A DNA stretch of 64,000 bases from Alkalinema pantanalense (GCF_050753345.1 NZ_JBLZFX010000006.1:1-64000); one strand, 5' to 3'; numbered from the stretch's first letter, positions 54,075-63,288 are shown. A program made the numbers and translations. The notes: a model not told the origin generated them from the letters alone.

Positions 54075-54174
54075 GTATGGTGGCAACTTTCCCGCGCCGA
54101 GTGCCCTGCAAGTCGCTAACATAGAACAGATTCTTTCTTGCTGAACCAGCATTTATCCTGACGAGGAATTCATT

Positions 54175-54975
54175 GTGAATTTCGGTACTCCCGTTCCACT
54201 CCTACTAGGTATTATTCTGATTCTGTTTGCGGTTTTTCTGTTCTTTTTGGAACGGTTTAAGCCGGGATACAAACGGGATTCGGATGTAGTCTATGCGTTT
54301 TTGGCGCTTTCTGTAGGAATTTTGTCGCTAGTCGATCTAGGTGCAACGCTGCAGCATTCCTTGCAGTCAGTAATTTTTACAGGGATGTTTGTTGCCTTAA
54401 TTATTGAGTCGATCGGTAAGCGCACTCCGGATAATACACCTAAGTCGGGGGGAGGGCCTCGAGATTATGATTTGCCACCTCGGAATTATCGCGCTGGGTT
54501 CGAAGAGAATTATGGTGCCATGGGGGGACTGGACGATCGGGAACCTCGCCGCCAAGTGCGGGGCGATCGCCGAGATGATTTGGATGATCGCAGCAGTCGC
54601 CGTCGCACAGAGCGCGATCGCTATCTAGAAGATCGGCCTCCGTCCCGCCGTCGGGCTCGGCCAGAGGATGACTACCCCACAGACTTGCCTACGATGGATG
54701 CGCCCCGCCGCGATCGTCGCGAGTCGAATAGCTGGGAAGATGAACCACCTGCCCCCCGGAGTATTCCATCTCGTTCCAGCGCACCTGATCTGAGTAATCG
54801 AGGGATCACTACGGATGAGGTGGAAGTGCCCCGTCCCCGCCGCCGTCGTCCGGTAGAAGATAGCAAACCCCGGCGATCGCCTTCCGATGAGCCGCCTGCG
54901 GATTATGTTGATTTTCGGCCTGTGGAACCCCCACCGCCTAAGGAAAGCTGGGGGCCTACAGCGGACGAAGCTTAG
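54175..54975 (+). CDS. ycf66: Ycf66 family protein with Arg/Asp-rich tail
   Basis: A 266-residue thylakoid- or membrane-linked protein. Residues 1-85 are the Ycf66 domain: two hydrophobic segments (LLLGIILILFAVFLFFL and YAFLALSVGILSLVDLG) around FKPGYKRDSD. The remaining 180 residues are low-complexity, rich in R, D, P and S, with RRD/DRR clusters and a proline-rich end, likely disordered. Ycf66 is conserved in cyanobacteria and some plastids; function is unknown. The GTG start has GAGGAA upstream. A terminator follows. Confidence 0.88.
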   Translation: MNFGTPVPLLLGIILILFAVFLFFLERFKPGYKRDSDVVYAFLALSVGILSLVDLGATLQHSLQSVIFTGMFVALIIESIGKRTPDNTPKSGGGPRDYDLPPRNYRAGFEENYGAMGGLDDREPRRQVRGDRRDDLDDRSSRRRTERDRYLEDRPPSRRRARPEDDYPTDLPTMDAPRRDRRESNSWEDEPPAPRSIPSRSSAPDLSNRGITTDEVEVPRPRRRRPVEDSKPRRSPSDEPPADYVDFRPVEPPPPKESWGPTADEA

Positions 54976-54987
54976 CAACTTAAGATG

Positions 54988-55015
54988 AAAGCTCAGAGAT
55001 TTCTGGGCTTTTTTT
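54988..55015 (+). terminator. intrinsic terminator of ycf66
   Basis: AAAGCTCAG (54988-54996) pairs with CTGGGCTTT (55003-55011) with a G-U pair, followed by TTTT on the plus strand. Confidence 0.85.
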
Positions 55016-55100
55016 GTGGAAATTTCAGGCTGGATTGGGAACCGATTGCAGCCAATGCCAGTAGAAAATATTAGGACATCATTACAGCCTTAAAACCCCC

Positions 55101-55463
55101 ATGGATCGGATTGAACTGACGAATATTCGTTGCTACGGCTACACTGGATTTCTGCCCGAAGAAACCGTTCTAGGACAGTGGTTTGAGGTGGATTTATCGA
55201 TCGCGGTGGATTTGACGATCGCAGGGCAGACCGATGATCTGAACGACACTCTAGATTATCGTCAAGTCATTGAACAAACAAAAGCGATCGTGAAACAAGC
55301 CAAATTTGCCTTAGTAGAACGGCTGGCAACAGCAATCGCAGACAGCATTCTAGCCCTTCCGAGGGTTCATGAAGTGCGCGTCCAGCTGCATAAACCTGCT
55401 GCCCCCATTCCTGACTTCGGCGGAAAAATTACGATCGACATTACCCGCCAACGATCGTCCTGA
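55101..55463 (+). CDS. folB: dihydroneopterin aldolase
   Basis: Folate-pathway enzyme that splits 7,8-dihydroneopterin to 6-hydroxymethyl-dihydropterin and glycolaldehyde; 120 residues. Family marks are IRCYGYTGFLPEETVLGQWFEVDL with the substrate-binding Glu, DDLNDTLDYRQV, and VRVQLHKPAAPIPDFGGKITIDI with the catalytic Lys. It is a typical homo-octamer-forming subunit in length. It is preceded by the ycf66 terminator and stands alone. Confidence 0.93.
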   Translation: MDRIELTNIRCYGYTGFLPEETVLGQWFEVDLSIAVDLTIAGQTDDLNDTLDYRQVIEQTKAIVKQAKFALVERLATAIADSILALPRVHEVRVQLHKPAAPIPDFGGKITIDITRQRSS

Positions 55464-55567
55464 TTAACAATCGTCTTAATAATTTCCTATTGGCACTAGC
55501 ACAAACTAGGTGCCCGCAATAAAGCGTTTTTCCAGAGTTCCTCGTCACAATTCAAGCATTTGCGAGC

Positions 55568-57706
55568 ATGAAGTATTTGCTTAATTTCCTGCTCAGTTTC
55601 CTGTTCACAATCAGTCTTTCATTGCACACTATCACCCAGGCCAGTATGTCTCAAGCCAGTTTTACCTATCCAACCAGCAGAGTCACCAACCAAGTAGACA
55701 ATTACCACGGGGTTGCAGTCAGCGATCCCTATCGCTGGTTGGAAGACGCAGATTCTGCCGAGACCCAAGCCTGGGTAGAAGCACAGAATAAAGTGACGTT
55801 TGATTATTTGGCAACGATTCCCCAACGATCGGAGATTCAAGCCCGTTTAACGGAACTGTGGAATTACGAAAAGTATGGCTTGCCGTTTAAGCGGGGCGAT
55901 CGCTATTTCTATTACAAAAATGATGGGTTGCAAAACCAAAGTGTGCTGTACACATTGGAAACGTTAGACGCGGAACCCAACGTTTTACTAGATCCCAACC
56001 AGTTATCAGAAGATGGAACGGTAGCCCTTTCAGGCATTGCCATTACCGATGACGGCAAGCGGCTGGCCTACGGGATTTCTAAATCCGGTTCCGATTGGCA
56101 GGAATGGCAGGTACGGGAAATTGCTACGGGTCAGGATTTGCCCGATCGTATCCAGTGGGTCAAATTTTCCGGGGCCGCTTGGACAAAGGACGGCCAGGGA
56201 TTTTTCTACGCCCGCTACGATGAACCCAACGAGCAAAGCCAATTTGCTGCGGTTAATTACTACCAAAAACTCTACTATCACCGTTTAGGCACACCCCAGG
56301 CAGCGGATCAGTTAATTTACGAGCGCCCGGATGAAAAGGAATGGGGCTTTGGTAACTATGTGACCGATGATGGTCGCTATCTGATTATTTCCGTTTGGCA
56401 GGGCACCGATCGCCGTAATTTGTTGTTCTACAAAGATCTGACCCAACCCGATGCACCTGTGGTGGAGTTAATTAACACCTGGGAAGCGAGCTATGGGGTG
56501 ATTGAGAATGACGGATCAACCTTTTGGGTACAGACGGATCTGGATGCACCACGCGGTCGGGTCATTGCGATCGATCTGGCTCAACCGGACAAGGCCCATT
56601 GGCGGGAAATTATTCCCCAAGCTGAGGAAACCTTGCAGGGGGTAAATATCCTGAACAACCAGTTTGTGCTGACCTACCTGAAGGATGCCCGATCTCAGAT
56701 CAAAATCCACGGGTTAGACGGCACCTACGTGCGAGAGGTCGTTCTGCCGGGATTGGGTTCCGTCGGCGGCTTTGGCGGCAAACGGGAAGAGACGGAAACG
56801 TTTTACAGCTTTACCAGTTTCGTGACGCCGAACACAATCTACCGCTACAACTTACAAACGGATGAAAGCACGGTCTTTAAACAGCCGCAGATCCAATTTG
56901 AGGCCGATCGCTATGAAACCCGACAAGTGTTTTACCTCAGCAAAGACGGAACCCAAGTGCCGATGTTCATCACCCACCGCAAGGGGTTGGCACTGAACGG
57001 CAAAAATCCGACCTTGCTCTACGGCTATGGCGGCTTTAATGTGTCGCTCACCCCGGCCTTTTCCGTGTCGAATTTGGTGTGGCTGGAGCGGGGTGGGGTC
57101 TACGTGGTGGCAAACCTGCGAGGCGGTGGCGAATATGGCGAAGCTTGGCATGAAGCGGGCATGAAACTGAAAAAACAAAATGTCTTTGATGATTTCATTG
57201 CTGCTGCGGAATGGCTGGTTGCCCAACGCTACACATCCCCCAAAAAATTAGCGATCGCCGGGGGCAGTAACGGTGGCTTGTTGGTGGGGGCTTGCATGAT
57301 TCAGCGACCCGACCTATTTGGGGCAGCACTTCCGGCGGTGGGAGTGATGGATATGTTGCGGTTCCACAAGTTCACAATCGGCTGGGCGTGGATTTCAGAA
57401 TACGGTTCACCGGAAAATCCGGGGGAGTTCCAAGCGATCTATGCCTATTCCCCGTTGCACAACCTAAAACCCGGCACCCACTACCCCGCGACGATGATTA
57501 CCACCGCAGACCACGACGATCGGGTGGTGCCTGCCCACAGTTTCAAGTTTGCAGCAGCACTGCAAAAGGCTCACCAGGGGCCAAATCCGGTGCTGATTCG
57601 CATTGAAACGAAGGCGGGCCATGGCGCAGGCAAACCCACTACCAAACAAATTGAGGAAGCAACCGACAAGTGGAGTTTCCTACTTGCCAACCTTGGGGAT
57701 GACTAA
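55568..57706 (+). CDS. prolyl oligopeptidase family serine peptidase
   Basis: A 712-residue S9A peptidase cleaving after proline in short peptides. Residues 1-26 form a signal-like hydrophobic leader (LLNFLLSFLFTISLSL), so the enzyme is likely exported. The N-terminal beta-propeller precedes the alpha/beta hydrolase with GGSNGG (nucleophile Ser567), Asp in TADHDDRV (about 650), and His685 in KAGHGAGKP. FHKFTIGWAWISEYGSPENP is also typical. An alternative start at the internal MSQASF (residue 27) would give the cytosolic form, so export is not certain. Confidence 0.94.
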   Translation: MKYLLNFLLSFLFTISLSLHTITQASMSQASFTYPTSRVTNQVDNYHGVAVSDPYRWLEDADSAETQAWVEAQNKVTFDYLATIPQRSEIQARLTELWNYEKYGLPFKRGDRYFYYKNDGLQNQSVLYTLETLDAEPNVLLDPNQLSEDGTVALSGIAITDDGKRLAYGISKSGSDWQEWQVREIATGQDLPDRIQWVKFSGAAWTKDGQGFFYARYDEPNEQSQFAAVNYYQKLYYHRLGTPQAADQLIYERPDEKEWGFGNYVTDDGRYLIISVWQGTDRRNLLFYKDLTQPDAPVVELINTWEASYGVIENDGSTFWVQTDLDAPRGRVIAIDLAQPDKAHWREIIPQAEETLQGVNILNNQFVLTYLKDARSQIKIHGLDGTYVREVVLPGLGSVGGFGGKREETETFYSFTSFVTPNTIYRYNLQTDESTVFKQPQIQFEADRYETRQVFYLSKDGTQVPMFITHRKGLALNGKNPTLLYGYGGFNVSLTPAFSVSNLVWLERGGVYVVANLRGGGEYGEAWHEAGMKLKKQNVFDDFIAAAEWLVAQRYTSPKKLAIAGGSNGGLLVGACMIQRPDLFGAALPAVGVMDMLRFHKFTIGWAWISEYGSPENPGEFQAIYAYSPLHNLKPGTHYPATMITTADHDDRVVPAHSFKFAAALQKAHQGPNPVLIRIETKAGHGAGKPTTKQIEEATDKWSFLLANLGDD

Positions 57707-57867
57707 ATCTCGTGGCTGCGTCTCGTCGTTAAAACGGTACCGTCTGGGAAAATTGCGATCGCTGCCAAGGTGTCGATTCCTGTGGCACGATCGCAAGTAT
57801 TGCCTAACAACAGCCTAACTACTTGAAAAGGAGCCGTCGTAGTTATCCATGTCTGTAACAACGGGTT

Positions 57868-58171
57868 CTAAGGCAACTGACTGCGCCATTTCTCCGGGTT
57901 CTGAGAACAGTGGAAAACAGCATAAACAACAATGATTGTGTCTGAATACTCATAGAAAACCACGTAGGGAAAGCGCCGAGCGATCGCCCTTCGGTAGCTT
58001 TCGTGGGCGATCGGATACATTTCTGGGTTGCGTTGGATGAATTGAACACAAGCATCAACACAACGAAGAAACTCTTCACCTAAACCAAGCTCTTGATCTT
58101 CATACCATAGTGAAAGCCAGTGCCACATCTTGTTCTGCCTCTGGCTCAAGGATCAGATTTCTAAGCACCAT
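57868..58171 (-). pseudogene. RelE/ParE-type toxin, frameshifted
   Basis: The natural start is an ATG at 58171 that overlaps the antitoxin stop region, giving MVLRNLILEPEAEQDVALAF T, then a stop at about 58100. Dropping one base near 58108 joins this to WYEDQELGLGEEFLRCVDAC and on to ARRFPYVVFYEY and VFHCSQNPEKW, the classical RelE/ParE toxin. So the gene is split by one extra base. The reading frame open alone (58149) starts out of register and lacks the true N-terminus. The product is probably inactive unless recoding occurs; a sequencing error is the other explanation. Confidence 0.85.
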
Positions 58172-58388
58172 GCTGCCTGTTGCGAATCCGCTCCTTCACC
58201 AATTCCCAAGAACTACCGGAGTTAGGGTTCCGCAGGTAAGCAGCCTTTCGTTTAGCAAGTTCTTCTTTTTGCCAGTCAAGTACAGGAACTTGTTCTGGAG
58301 ATTGGGCTATACTGTCCCACAAATCTTCCAGCAGTTGCAATTTTTCTGAGAGGGTTAACTCAAAAACTTGAGTAAACTCTGTGTTCAT
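58161..58388 (-). CDS. addiction-module antitoxin
   Basis: A 75-residue antitoxin of the small helical addiction-module family (TIGR02574-like) found beside RelE/ParE toxins. It reads MNTEFTQVFELTLSEKLQLL then LEDLWDSIAQSPEQVPVL, DWQKEELAKRKAAY and a C-terminal toxin-binding part SSWELVKERIRN. The family start is the ATG at 58388; the frame opens upstream at 58442. The stop overlaps the toxin start, the usual translational coupling. The antitoxin itself looks intact while the toxin is frameshifted. Confidence 0.85.
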   Translation of the reverse strand: MNTEFTQVFELTLSEKLQLLEDLWDSIAQSPEQVPVLDWQKEELAKRKAAYLRNPNSGSSWELVKERIRNRQHGA

Positions 58389-58584
58389 GCTGATTTCACC
58401 ATAGTGACAGGCAATCTGCTTCAAGTCTATCACTGGCCACAATATGTCTAGTCATGACGAATTGATGCAGTTTGGCTCTACGCTGCTAACTAAAATTTAG
58501 ACTCATCAGGAAAAAAGCAGCACCGCAAAGTAGCTTAGGGAGAAAGGGGAGTAGTTAAGATTTGTCGAAGGAGGTATCTGGAGC

Positions 58585-59991
58585 ATGGCGAACAGGGAGC
58601 ACTTGGCAATCCTGAAGCAGGGAGTAAAAGATTGGAATGAGTGGAGGAAAGCTAACCCAGGTGTGAAGCCTGATCTCCGTAACGCCGATCTCAGTATGAC
58701 TGACCTCAGTGATGCCGACCTCAGCGATGCCAACCTTCATAGGGCCATCTTAATAGGAGCTAATCTTGTTGCCAGTGATTTTCGAGGGGCAGAATTACAA
58801 GACGCAGTATTAATCGAAGCAAAATTTAGAACTAAGTTTAGTAGAGCCTCCTTTATTGATGCTTCCTTAGTTGGGGCAGATTTTCATGGTTCTGATCTTA
58901 GAGATGTTGAGTTTGGCAACGCATATCTGTTCTCTGCTAACTTAAGCCGTTGTAGTCTAAGGGGAACTGACTTAAGTTACGCAAATCTTAACAAGGCTAA
59001 CTTAAGTAGAGCTGATCTTGCAGATTCAAACCTTACAGAGCTTCAAGCATTAGGGACTGACTTTAGTAACTCAACGCTTACTGGAGCCTGTATTCAGGAC
59101 TGGAATATCAACATTGATACTAATTTGAATGATGTTACCTGTGATTATGTCTACTTACGGGAAAATCAGCAAGAACGTCGTCCCAGTGATCCCAACAGGA
59201 ACTTTGCTCCCGGTGAATTCGCAGCTCTCTTCCAAAAGGTAATAGAGACCGTAGACCTCATCTTTGCAGACGGCATTGACTGGAAAGCATTCTTCCAGTC
59301 TTTCCAGGAGCTCCAAGCACAATATGCAGACCAGGAGTTATCCATTCAAGCCATTGAGAAGAAGGCTGCTGGTGCTTTTGTCATTCGATTAGAGACACCT
59401 GCTGTTGATGTAGATAAGGCAGCTCTTGAAAGTGCTGCCAAAGAGAAGTATCAGGCACAATTGAAACTGTTAGAAGTCCAATATCGCACTCAGCTCCATG
59501 CAAAAGACATTGAGATTGAGAGCTACAGGCGCGAAAGTGCCAACATGATAGAGATTACCAAGCTGCTTGCAAGTAGACCAATTAATATGGAGGCAAATTC
59601 CGTGTCCACTAGCCAATCATCATCGGGTGACACTTACATTAAAGCCACTAACTATGCACCCCATGGAATCGCTAGTGGGGGCACCTTTAATGACTACTCT
59701 CAGACCATCAACAACAACCTGGATGAGATTGGGCAATTAATCCGCACCTTGCGATCTCAGGCAGAGCAGTTCCCACAGGATGCCAAGATTAGTGTAGAGG
59801 TGCATCTAGGAGACCTGGCAGATGACCTCAAGCAACCTGAAAAGCGTGACCCTAACCGCATTAAGGTCAGATTAATGGCACTACTCGCGATCGCAGTGCA
59901 ATTAGGGGGTGCAATTGCCACTGCTACTGATTTCAGCAACAATGTGATGGAGTTAGGGAAGAAGTTTGGTGTTGAGCTAGTGCAACCGTAA
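58585..59991 (+). CDS. pentapeptide-repeat protein with helical and conserved C-terminal module
   Basis: A 468-residue protein in three parts. Residues 1-28 are a helical start (MANREHLAILKQGVKDWNEWRK). Residues 30-170 contain about 25 A(D/N)Lxx pentapeptides, forming a right-handed beta helix. Residues 200-330 are helical and coiled-coil-like. A linker rich in Ser/Gly (STSQSSSGDTY) leads to NYAPHGIASGGTFNDYSQTI and a final segment with a hydrophobic stretch (LMALLAIAVQLGGAIATA). Such C-terminal modules recur in cyanobacterial multidomain proteins; I cannot give a function. It has GGAGG upstream of the ATG. A TA pair is adjacent. Confidence 0.85.
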   Translation: MANREHLAILKQGVKDWNEWRKANPGVKPDLRNADLSMTDLSDADLSDANLHRAILIGANLVASDFRGAELQDAVLIEAKFRTKFSRASFIDASLVGADFHGSDLRDVEFGNAYLFSANLSRCSLRGTDLSYANLNKANLSRADLADSNLTELQALGTDFSNSTLTGACIQDWNINIDTNLNDVTCDYVYLRENQQERRPSDPNRNFAPGEFAALFQKVIETVDLIFADGIDWKAFFQSFQELQAQYADQELSIQAIEKKAAGAFVIRLETPAVDVDKAALESAAKEKYQAQLKLLEVQYRTQLHAKDIEIESYRRESANMIEITKLLASRPINMEANSVSTSQSSSGDTYIKATNYAPHGIASGGTFNDYSQTINNNLDEIGQLIRTLRSQAEQFPQDAKISVEVHLGDLADDLKQPEKRDPNRIKVRLMALLAIAVQLGGAIATATDFSNNVMELGKKFGVELVQP

Positions 59992-60037
59992 AGCCCTCAA
60001 TAATCTTCATCCCCTTATCTAAATTGAAGTGCCCAAA

Positions 60038-60496
60038 TTACCTTTCGATCGGTTGCTTTTGAGTCTCTAGCCATTGATCGCAAGCTGCTTGATTCCCTCT
60101 AAAAGAATCTAAAGTTGGAGTGATTCGGTGGGCTTCCTTAGACCATTCCATCTGCGGATCCAAAGGTCTGTATGCACAATAGCAAATGCATACAGCATCA
60201 AATCCACCCTCCTCAGGCAAGGGCTGCTCCGTTAAATACTCAGATACTCGAACAACCTCCCATCCACTATCCCTGAAGCGATCTCGATTCTCTGGGACGG
60301 TTTCAGTTAGTCGATAGCCAACTTCTGGCGAAGGCTTATTACTACAATCATAATGCTCTGCAATTGTGGTCACTAAAGAGGGCACTGAGTTCGCATTTGC
60401 CACTCGATAAAATGATTCTCCGAGCTTTGTACCAGTCTGTTGGCGATACCTCTGGATTTCCCCTCGATCGGCCTTGAAGATAATCAACTTACGCAT
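60038..60496 (-). CDS. hypothetical protein with C-x-C-x-C motif
   Basis: A 152-residue protein of unknown function starting MRKLIIFKADRGEIQRYRQQ. It contains C103-x-C105-x-C107 in AVCICYCAYR, and an otherwise mixed alpha/beta composition with acidic tracts. No family is recognised. The ATG at 60496 has an ideal AAGGAGG five bases upstream. The stop of the small upstream gene (60498) is one base away, so the two are probably translationally coupled. The frame stays open to 60580, but that part overlaps the upstream gene. Confidence 0.7.
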   Translation of the reverse strand: MRKLIIFKADRGEIQRYRQQTGTKLGESFYRVANANSVPSLVTTIAEHYDCSNKPSPEVGYRLTETVPENRDRFRDSGWEVVRVSEYLTEQPLPEEGGFDAVCICYCAYRPLDPQMEWSKEAHRITPTLDSFRGNQAACDQWLETQKQPIER

Positions 60497-60497
60497 T

Positions 60498-60719
60498 TCA
60501 ATCCTCCTTGGAATCATCACTTTGAGTTCTGTCCATACGGGATTGCGGAAATTCGCAATAACCATCAAAGACGCAATCAACGCTCAAGATATCGCTAGAT
60601 GTTGGCTCTACACGATTCAAACTCCAACTGTGACGATCTGCCATCTCTTCACAGCACTCTTCATCCGCTGCGGCATGACGAGTTTCATCTCTGTCCTCGT
60701 CGTATCTGGGTTTTGGCAT
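60498..60719 (-). CDS. small acidic hypothetical protein, coupled to the downstream gene
   Basis: A 73-residue acidic protein (MPKPRYDEDRDETRHAAADE, then ECCEEMADRHSW, ending SQSDDSKED-like). It has many D/E, and four Cys. No family is recognised. Its stop is immediately followed by the ATG of the next gene, whose Shine-Dalgarno sequence lies within this gene's last codons, a normal coupled arrangement. The ATG has only a weak AAGG upstream. The opposite strand has a hydrophobic frame, which I consider a shadow. Existence is uncertain. Confidence 0.45.
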   Translation of the reverse strand: MPKPRYDEDRDETRHAAADEECCEEMADRHSWSLNRVEPTSSDILSVDCVFDGYCEFPQSRMDRTQSDDSKED

Positions 60720-60858
60720 ACCTTAACAGCTCTTATTTTTTTCATGCAGAGACAAACAGGAAAGACTACTTTGATGAGAATCTAAATCAAACCTGTCTTC
60801 ATCCACTTTAAAGGATTGTACCTCTACGCCACTGTGTATACCCTCTGCATTCTAGCCA

Positions 60859-62328
60859 TTAATCCTTGAGGGTGCTGACGGTTAAAAGCTGTGGGGGCGT
60901 GGCATCGGGAGGATAGAGGAAATCCACCTCAACCAAACGCCGATCGCCGGCTGGTAACTTCAGGGTCACTAACGGCGAACCCTGTTGGCCGCGCCGCTGC
61001 ACTAGGTGGACAAATTTCGTCTGTTTCACTCCTGCATCATCCTGGTATTGCACCCGCACCGTCCCTCGGAAGAAAATCTTCGGCTCCGGCGGATTGAAAA
61101 AGAGCGCTTCCTGTTTACTACGATCGTGCTTAATCGGCGTTTCAAACAGCAAGGCCACTTTCTGGGCTTGGCGCGTGTTGTTGTGTAACGGCAGGGTCAG
61201 ACTGTACTGAATACCATAGTTGCCATTGGCCAGATAGGCCGTATCGGGATAGCGCACTAGCATTTTGGCGCTTTGAATTTGTCCAGTGCCAAAGGTACCT
61301 CGCGGTAGGGTACTAATGCCATAGGAAAAAGCCGTGCCAGGACGGGGAATCGTTAAGCGATCGCTCTTGGGAGAATCCGTTAACTTGGCCTGCCATTGAG
61401 ACCCTTGGGCAACGCCAGCCACCCGACCATAGATCACCCGTTCCCGTCGTTCCGTCGGCGGCGTGGGAGGCAAATCCCTTGGTCCTGCCAAATTAGCCGT
61501 TAACGCAAACTGTTCCCATTCCGCCTGGGTGGGAATGCGCTCCGTTCCATCCAAATTGCGCGGTGCATACATCGCGAGAGAGGCCAAATACACCGGGCCA
61601 CTACTGCGTAGCCGAATCATCGTCGATCGACCATTGGACGTTGGCGTCACTAGGCCAGCGGGAATCGGTAAATTCATCAACATGCGACTTTCCCCCGGTG
61701 GAATCACCATCCAAGTGGGTAAGCTGCCTTGGCGACGACCGCGCAGAATGTCACTCATCACCCGACTACCGGGGCCAGAAAACACCGTCCCGATCGGATC
61801 TTCTTGGTAATCTGGCAAATCAACAAATAAGGCATCGGGGCGGGTCAGATAGCTCGCGGCCTGCAAGACTTCGATCGTGACCGCTTGGGTCCCCGGATTT
61901 TGCACCAAAATGCCTTGAAAGAGCGATCGAATCTGGCTGGGTGTACTGGCTCGGCTAATGTGGTGGGAAAAGATGTCGAACCGTCCATTAAAGGCATAGT
62001 TCAGATGGGCTTTGGGAAACAACTTGCCCTCTGGCGGTAAGGTCGAAAGAAGAACCCCTTCATCCAAAACCATTTCTGGGCTATTACTGTTGAAAACAGG
62101 CACCTCGTCTAGTTGCCCCGGCAATGTCCGAATTTCTTGAACCTGGAGAATCTCTTGACGCGGTAGACTTTCCTGGGGGGCAATGTCTTCCTGGGGAGGC
62201 AAGACAAAAACCGGAGGAATCGGCCTTTTCGGCGGTTCTGGCACCTGAATCGGTGGACTGGTTGGCACAGGGGTCGGAACCGTCGGAATAGGTAGAGCTT
62301 GGGCGAAGGGAAATAAGGGAAAAATCAT
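60859..62328 (-). CDS. DUF3370 protein
   Basis: A protein of about 489 residues of the DUF3370 family, conserved in cyanobacteria and of unknown function. The first segment is hydrophobic (MIFPLFPFAQALPIP) and may be a signal or lipoprotein-like leader, followed by a Pro-rich linker (PTPVPTSPPIQVPEPPKRPI). The main domain, from LPGQLDEVPVFNSN to RLVEVDFLYPPD, is beta-rich with SGPVYLASLAMYAP and YRVLTRPDALFVDLP-like strands. Export is likely. Start choice is unsure: TTG 62379 and ATG 62328 are in frame without a ribosome binding site. Divergent from the MORN gene. Confidence 0.82.
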   Translation of the reverse strand: MIFPLFPFAQALPIPTVPTPVPTSPPIQVPEPPKRPIPPVFVLPPQEDIAPQESLPRQEILQVQEIRTLPGQLDEVPVFNSNSPEMVLDEGVLLSTLPPEGKLFPKAHLNYAFNGRFDIFSHHISRASTPSQIRSLFQGILVQNPGTQAVTIEVLQAASYLTRPDALFVDLPDYQEDPIGTVFSGPGSRVMSDILRGRRQGSLPTWMVIPPGESRMLMNLPIPAGLVTPTSNGRSTMIRLRSSGPVYLASLAMYAPRNLDGTERIPTQAEWEQFALTANLAGPRDLPPTPPTERRERVIYGRVAGVAQGSQWQAKLTDSPKSDRLTIPRPGTAFSYGISTLPRGTFGTGQIQSAKMLVRYPDTAYLANGNYGIQYSLTLPLHNNTRQAQKVALLFETPIKHDRSKQEALFFNPPEPKIFFRGTVRVQYQDDAGVKQTKFVHLVQRRGQQGSPLVTLKLPAGDRRLVEVDFLYPPDATPPQLLTVSTLKD

Positions 62329-62457
62329 CAGACTCAAACCAGACTCATCCAATCTCAGGACTTCGGTAACATCAGACAACGGTTATCAACATCAGGCAAG
62401 TATCATCAAAAATTGTGATTACAAGTGGCTTGTTAAATGGTTTGATAGGGGTTTTGA

Positions 62458-63288
62458 ATGGGATGTTTAGTTTCCGAGCCAGATATTATCCTTACTAATC
62501 AAAACACTATGCAGGCAAGAAATCCGACAAAAATGTCAGAAAATCCGCTGCAATCTCTGCCAAAGGGGTGGATAAGATCGTCCCAATGGGCAGCGATCGC
62601 CTATTGTATCAGCCTAGTGATCCCTCTTCAGTCTGCCCAAGCGGAAGCATTTTGTGACGGTAAGTATCGAGATGGCACTTTGAATGGCAAGCACACTTGC
62701 AATTTCCCCAGTGGCAACCGCTACCAAGGGGAGTTTCGGGATGGGCAACGGCAGGGGCAAGGTACCTTTACTTACGCTGATGGAACCCGCTGCGAAGGCG
62801 AGTTTCGCAAGAATTTTCTGAATGGCAAAGCAAACTGCCAGTACCCTAACGGCAATCGTTATGAAGGGATGTTTGTCAACAATCAGCGGCAAGGGCGCGG
62901 CACCTTCATCTATGCCAATGGCACCCGCTGCGAAGGCCAATTCCAAAATGATGCACTGAACGGGGCTGGGGTTTGCATCTTTCCCAGTGGGAGCCGCTAT
63001 GAAGGATTATTTGACAATAACCTACGCCAAGGCAATGGCTCCTTCATCTATCCCGATGGAACGCGCTGTGAGGGATTTTTTCAGAATGGCACGATCGTTG
63101 GGATTGCTATCTGTACGTTAGCCAACGGCGATCGCTATGAAGGGGAAATGCGCAATAACCAATGGAACGGGCAAGGCACCTATACCTTTGCCAATGGGCA
63201 ACAGGTCGTTGGGCGCTGGCGCAATGGGCAGTTTTTAGGCGAGCAGCCAAGTCGTAGACCGCCGAACACCCCTGGATTTATTCGATAA
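62458..63288 (+). CDS. exported MORN-repeat protein
   Basis: A 276-residue protein. After a charged leader, a hydrophobic segment (WAAIAYCISLVIPL) ending at AQAEAF suggests a signal peptide. From residue 70 there are eight 23-residue MORN repeats (GxGTFxYADGTRCEGEF type). Odd and even repeats differ: odd ones carry Cys after the turn (HTCNFPSGNRY), even ones in TRCEG, giving a two-repeat unit of 46 residues. MORN proteins usually bind membranes or lipids; here the role is unknown. It overlaps the convergent MEKHLA gene by 11 bp. ATG 62458 has AGGGG upstream. Confidence 0.85.
   Translation: MGCLVSEPDIILTNQNTMQARNPTKMSENPLQSLPKGWIRSSQWAAIAYCISLVIPLQSAQAEAFCDGKYRDGTLNGKHTCNFPSGNRYQGEFRDGQRQGQGTFTYADGTRCEGEFRKNFLNGKANCQYPNGNRYEGMFVNNQRQGRGTFIYANGTRCEGQFQNDALNGAGVCIFPSGSRYEGLFDNNLRQGNGSFIYPDGTRCEGFFQNGTIVGIAICTLANGDRYEGEMRNNQWNGQGTYTFANGQQVVGRWRNGQFLGEQPSRRPPNTPGFIR

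Noticed and set aside
60474..60785. 103-codon hydrophobic plus-strand frame opposite the coupled gene pair
   Set aside because: It lies antisense to a better-supported pair with an ideal Shine-Dalgarno sequence, and has none of its own.
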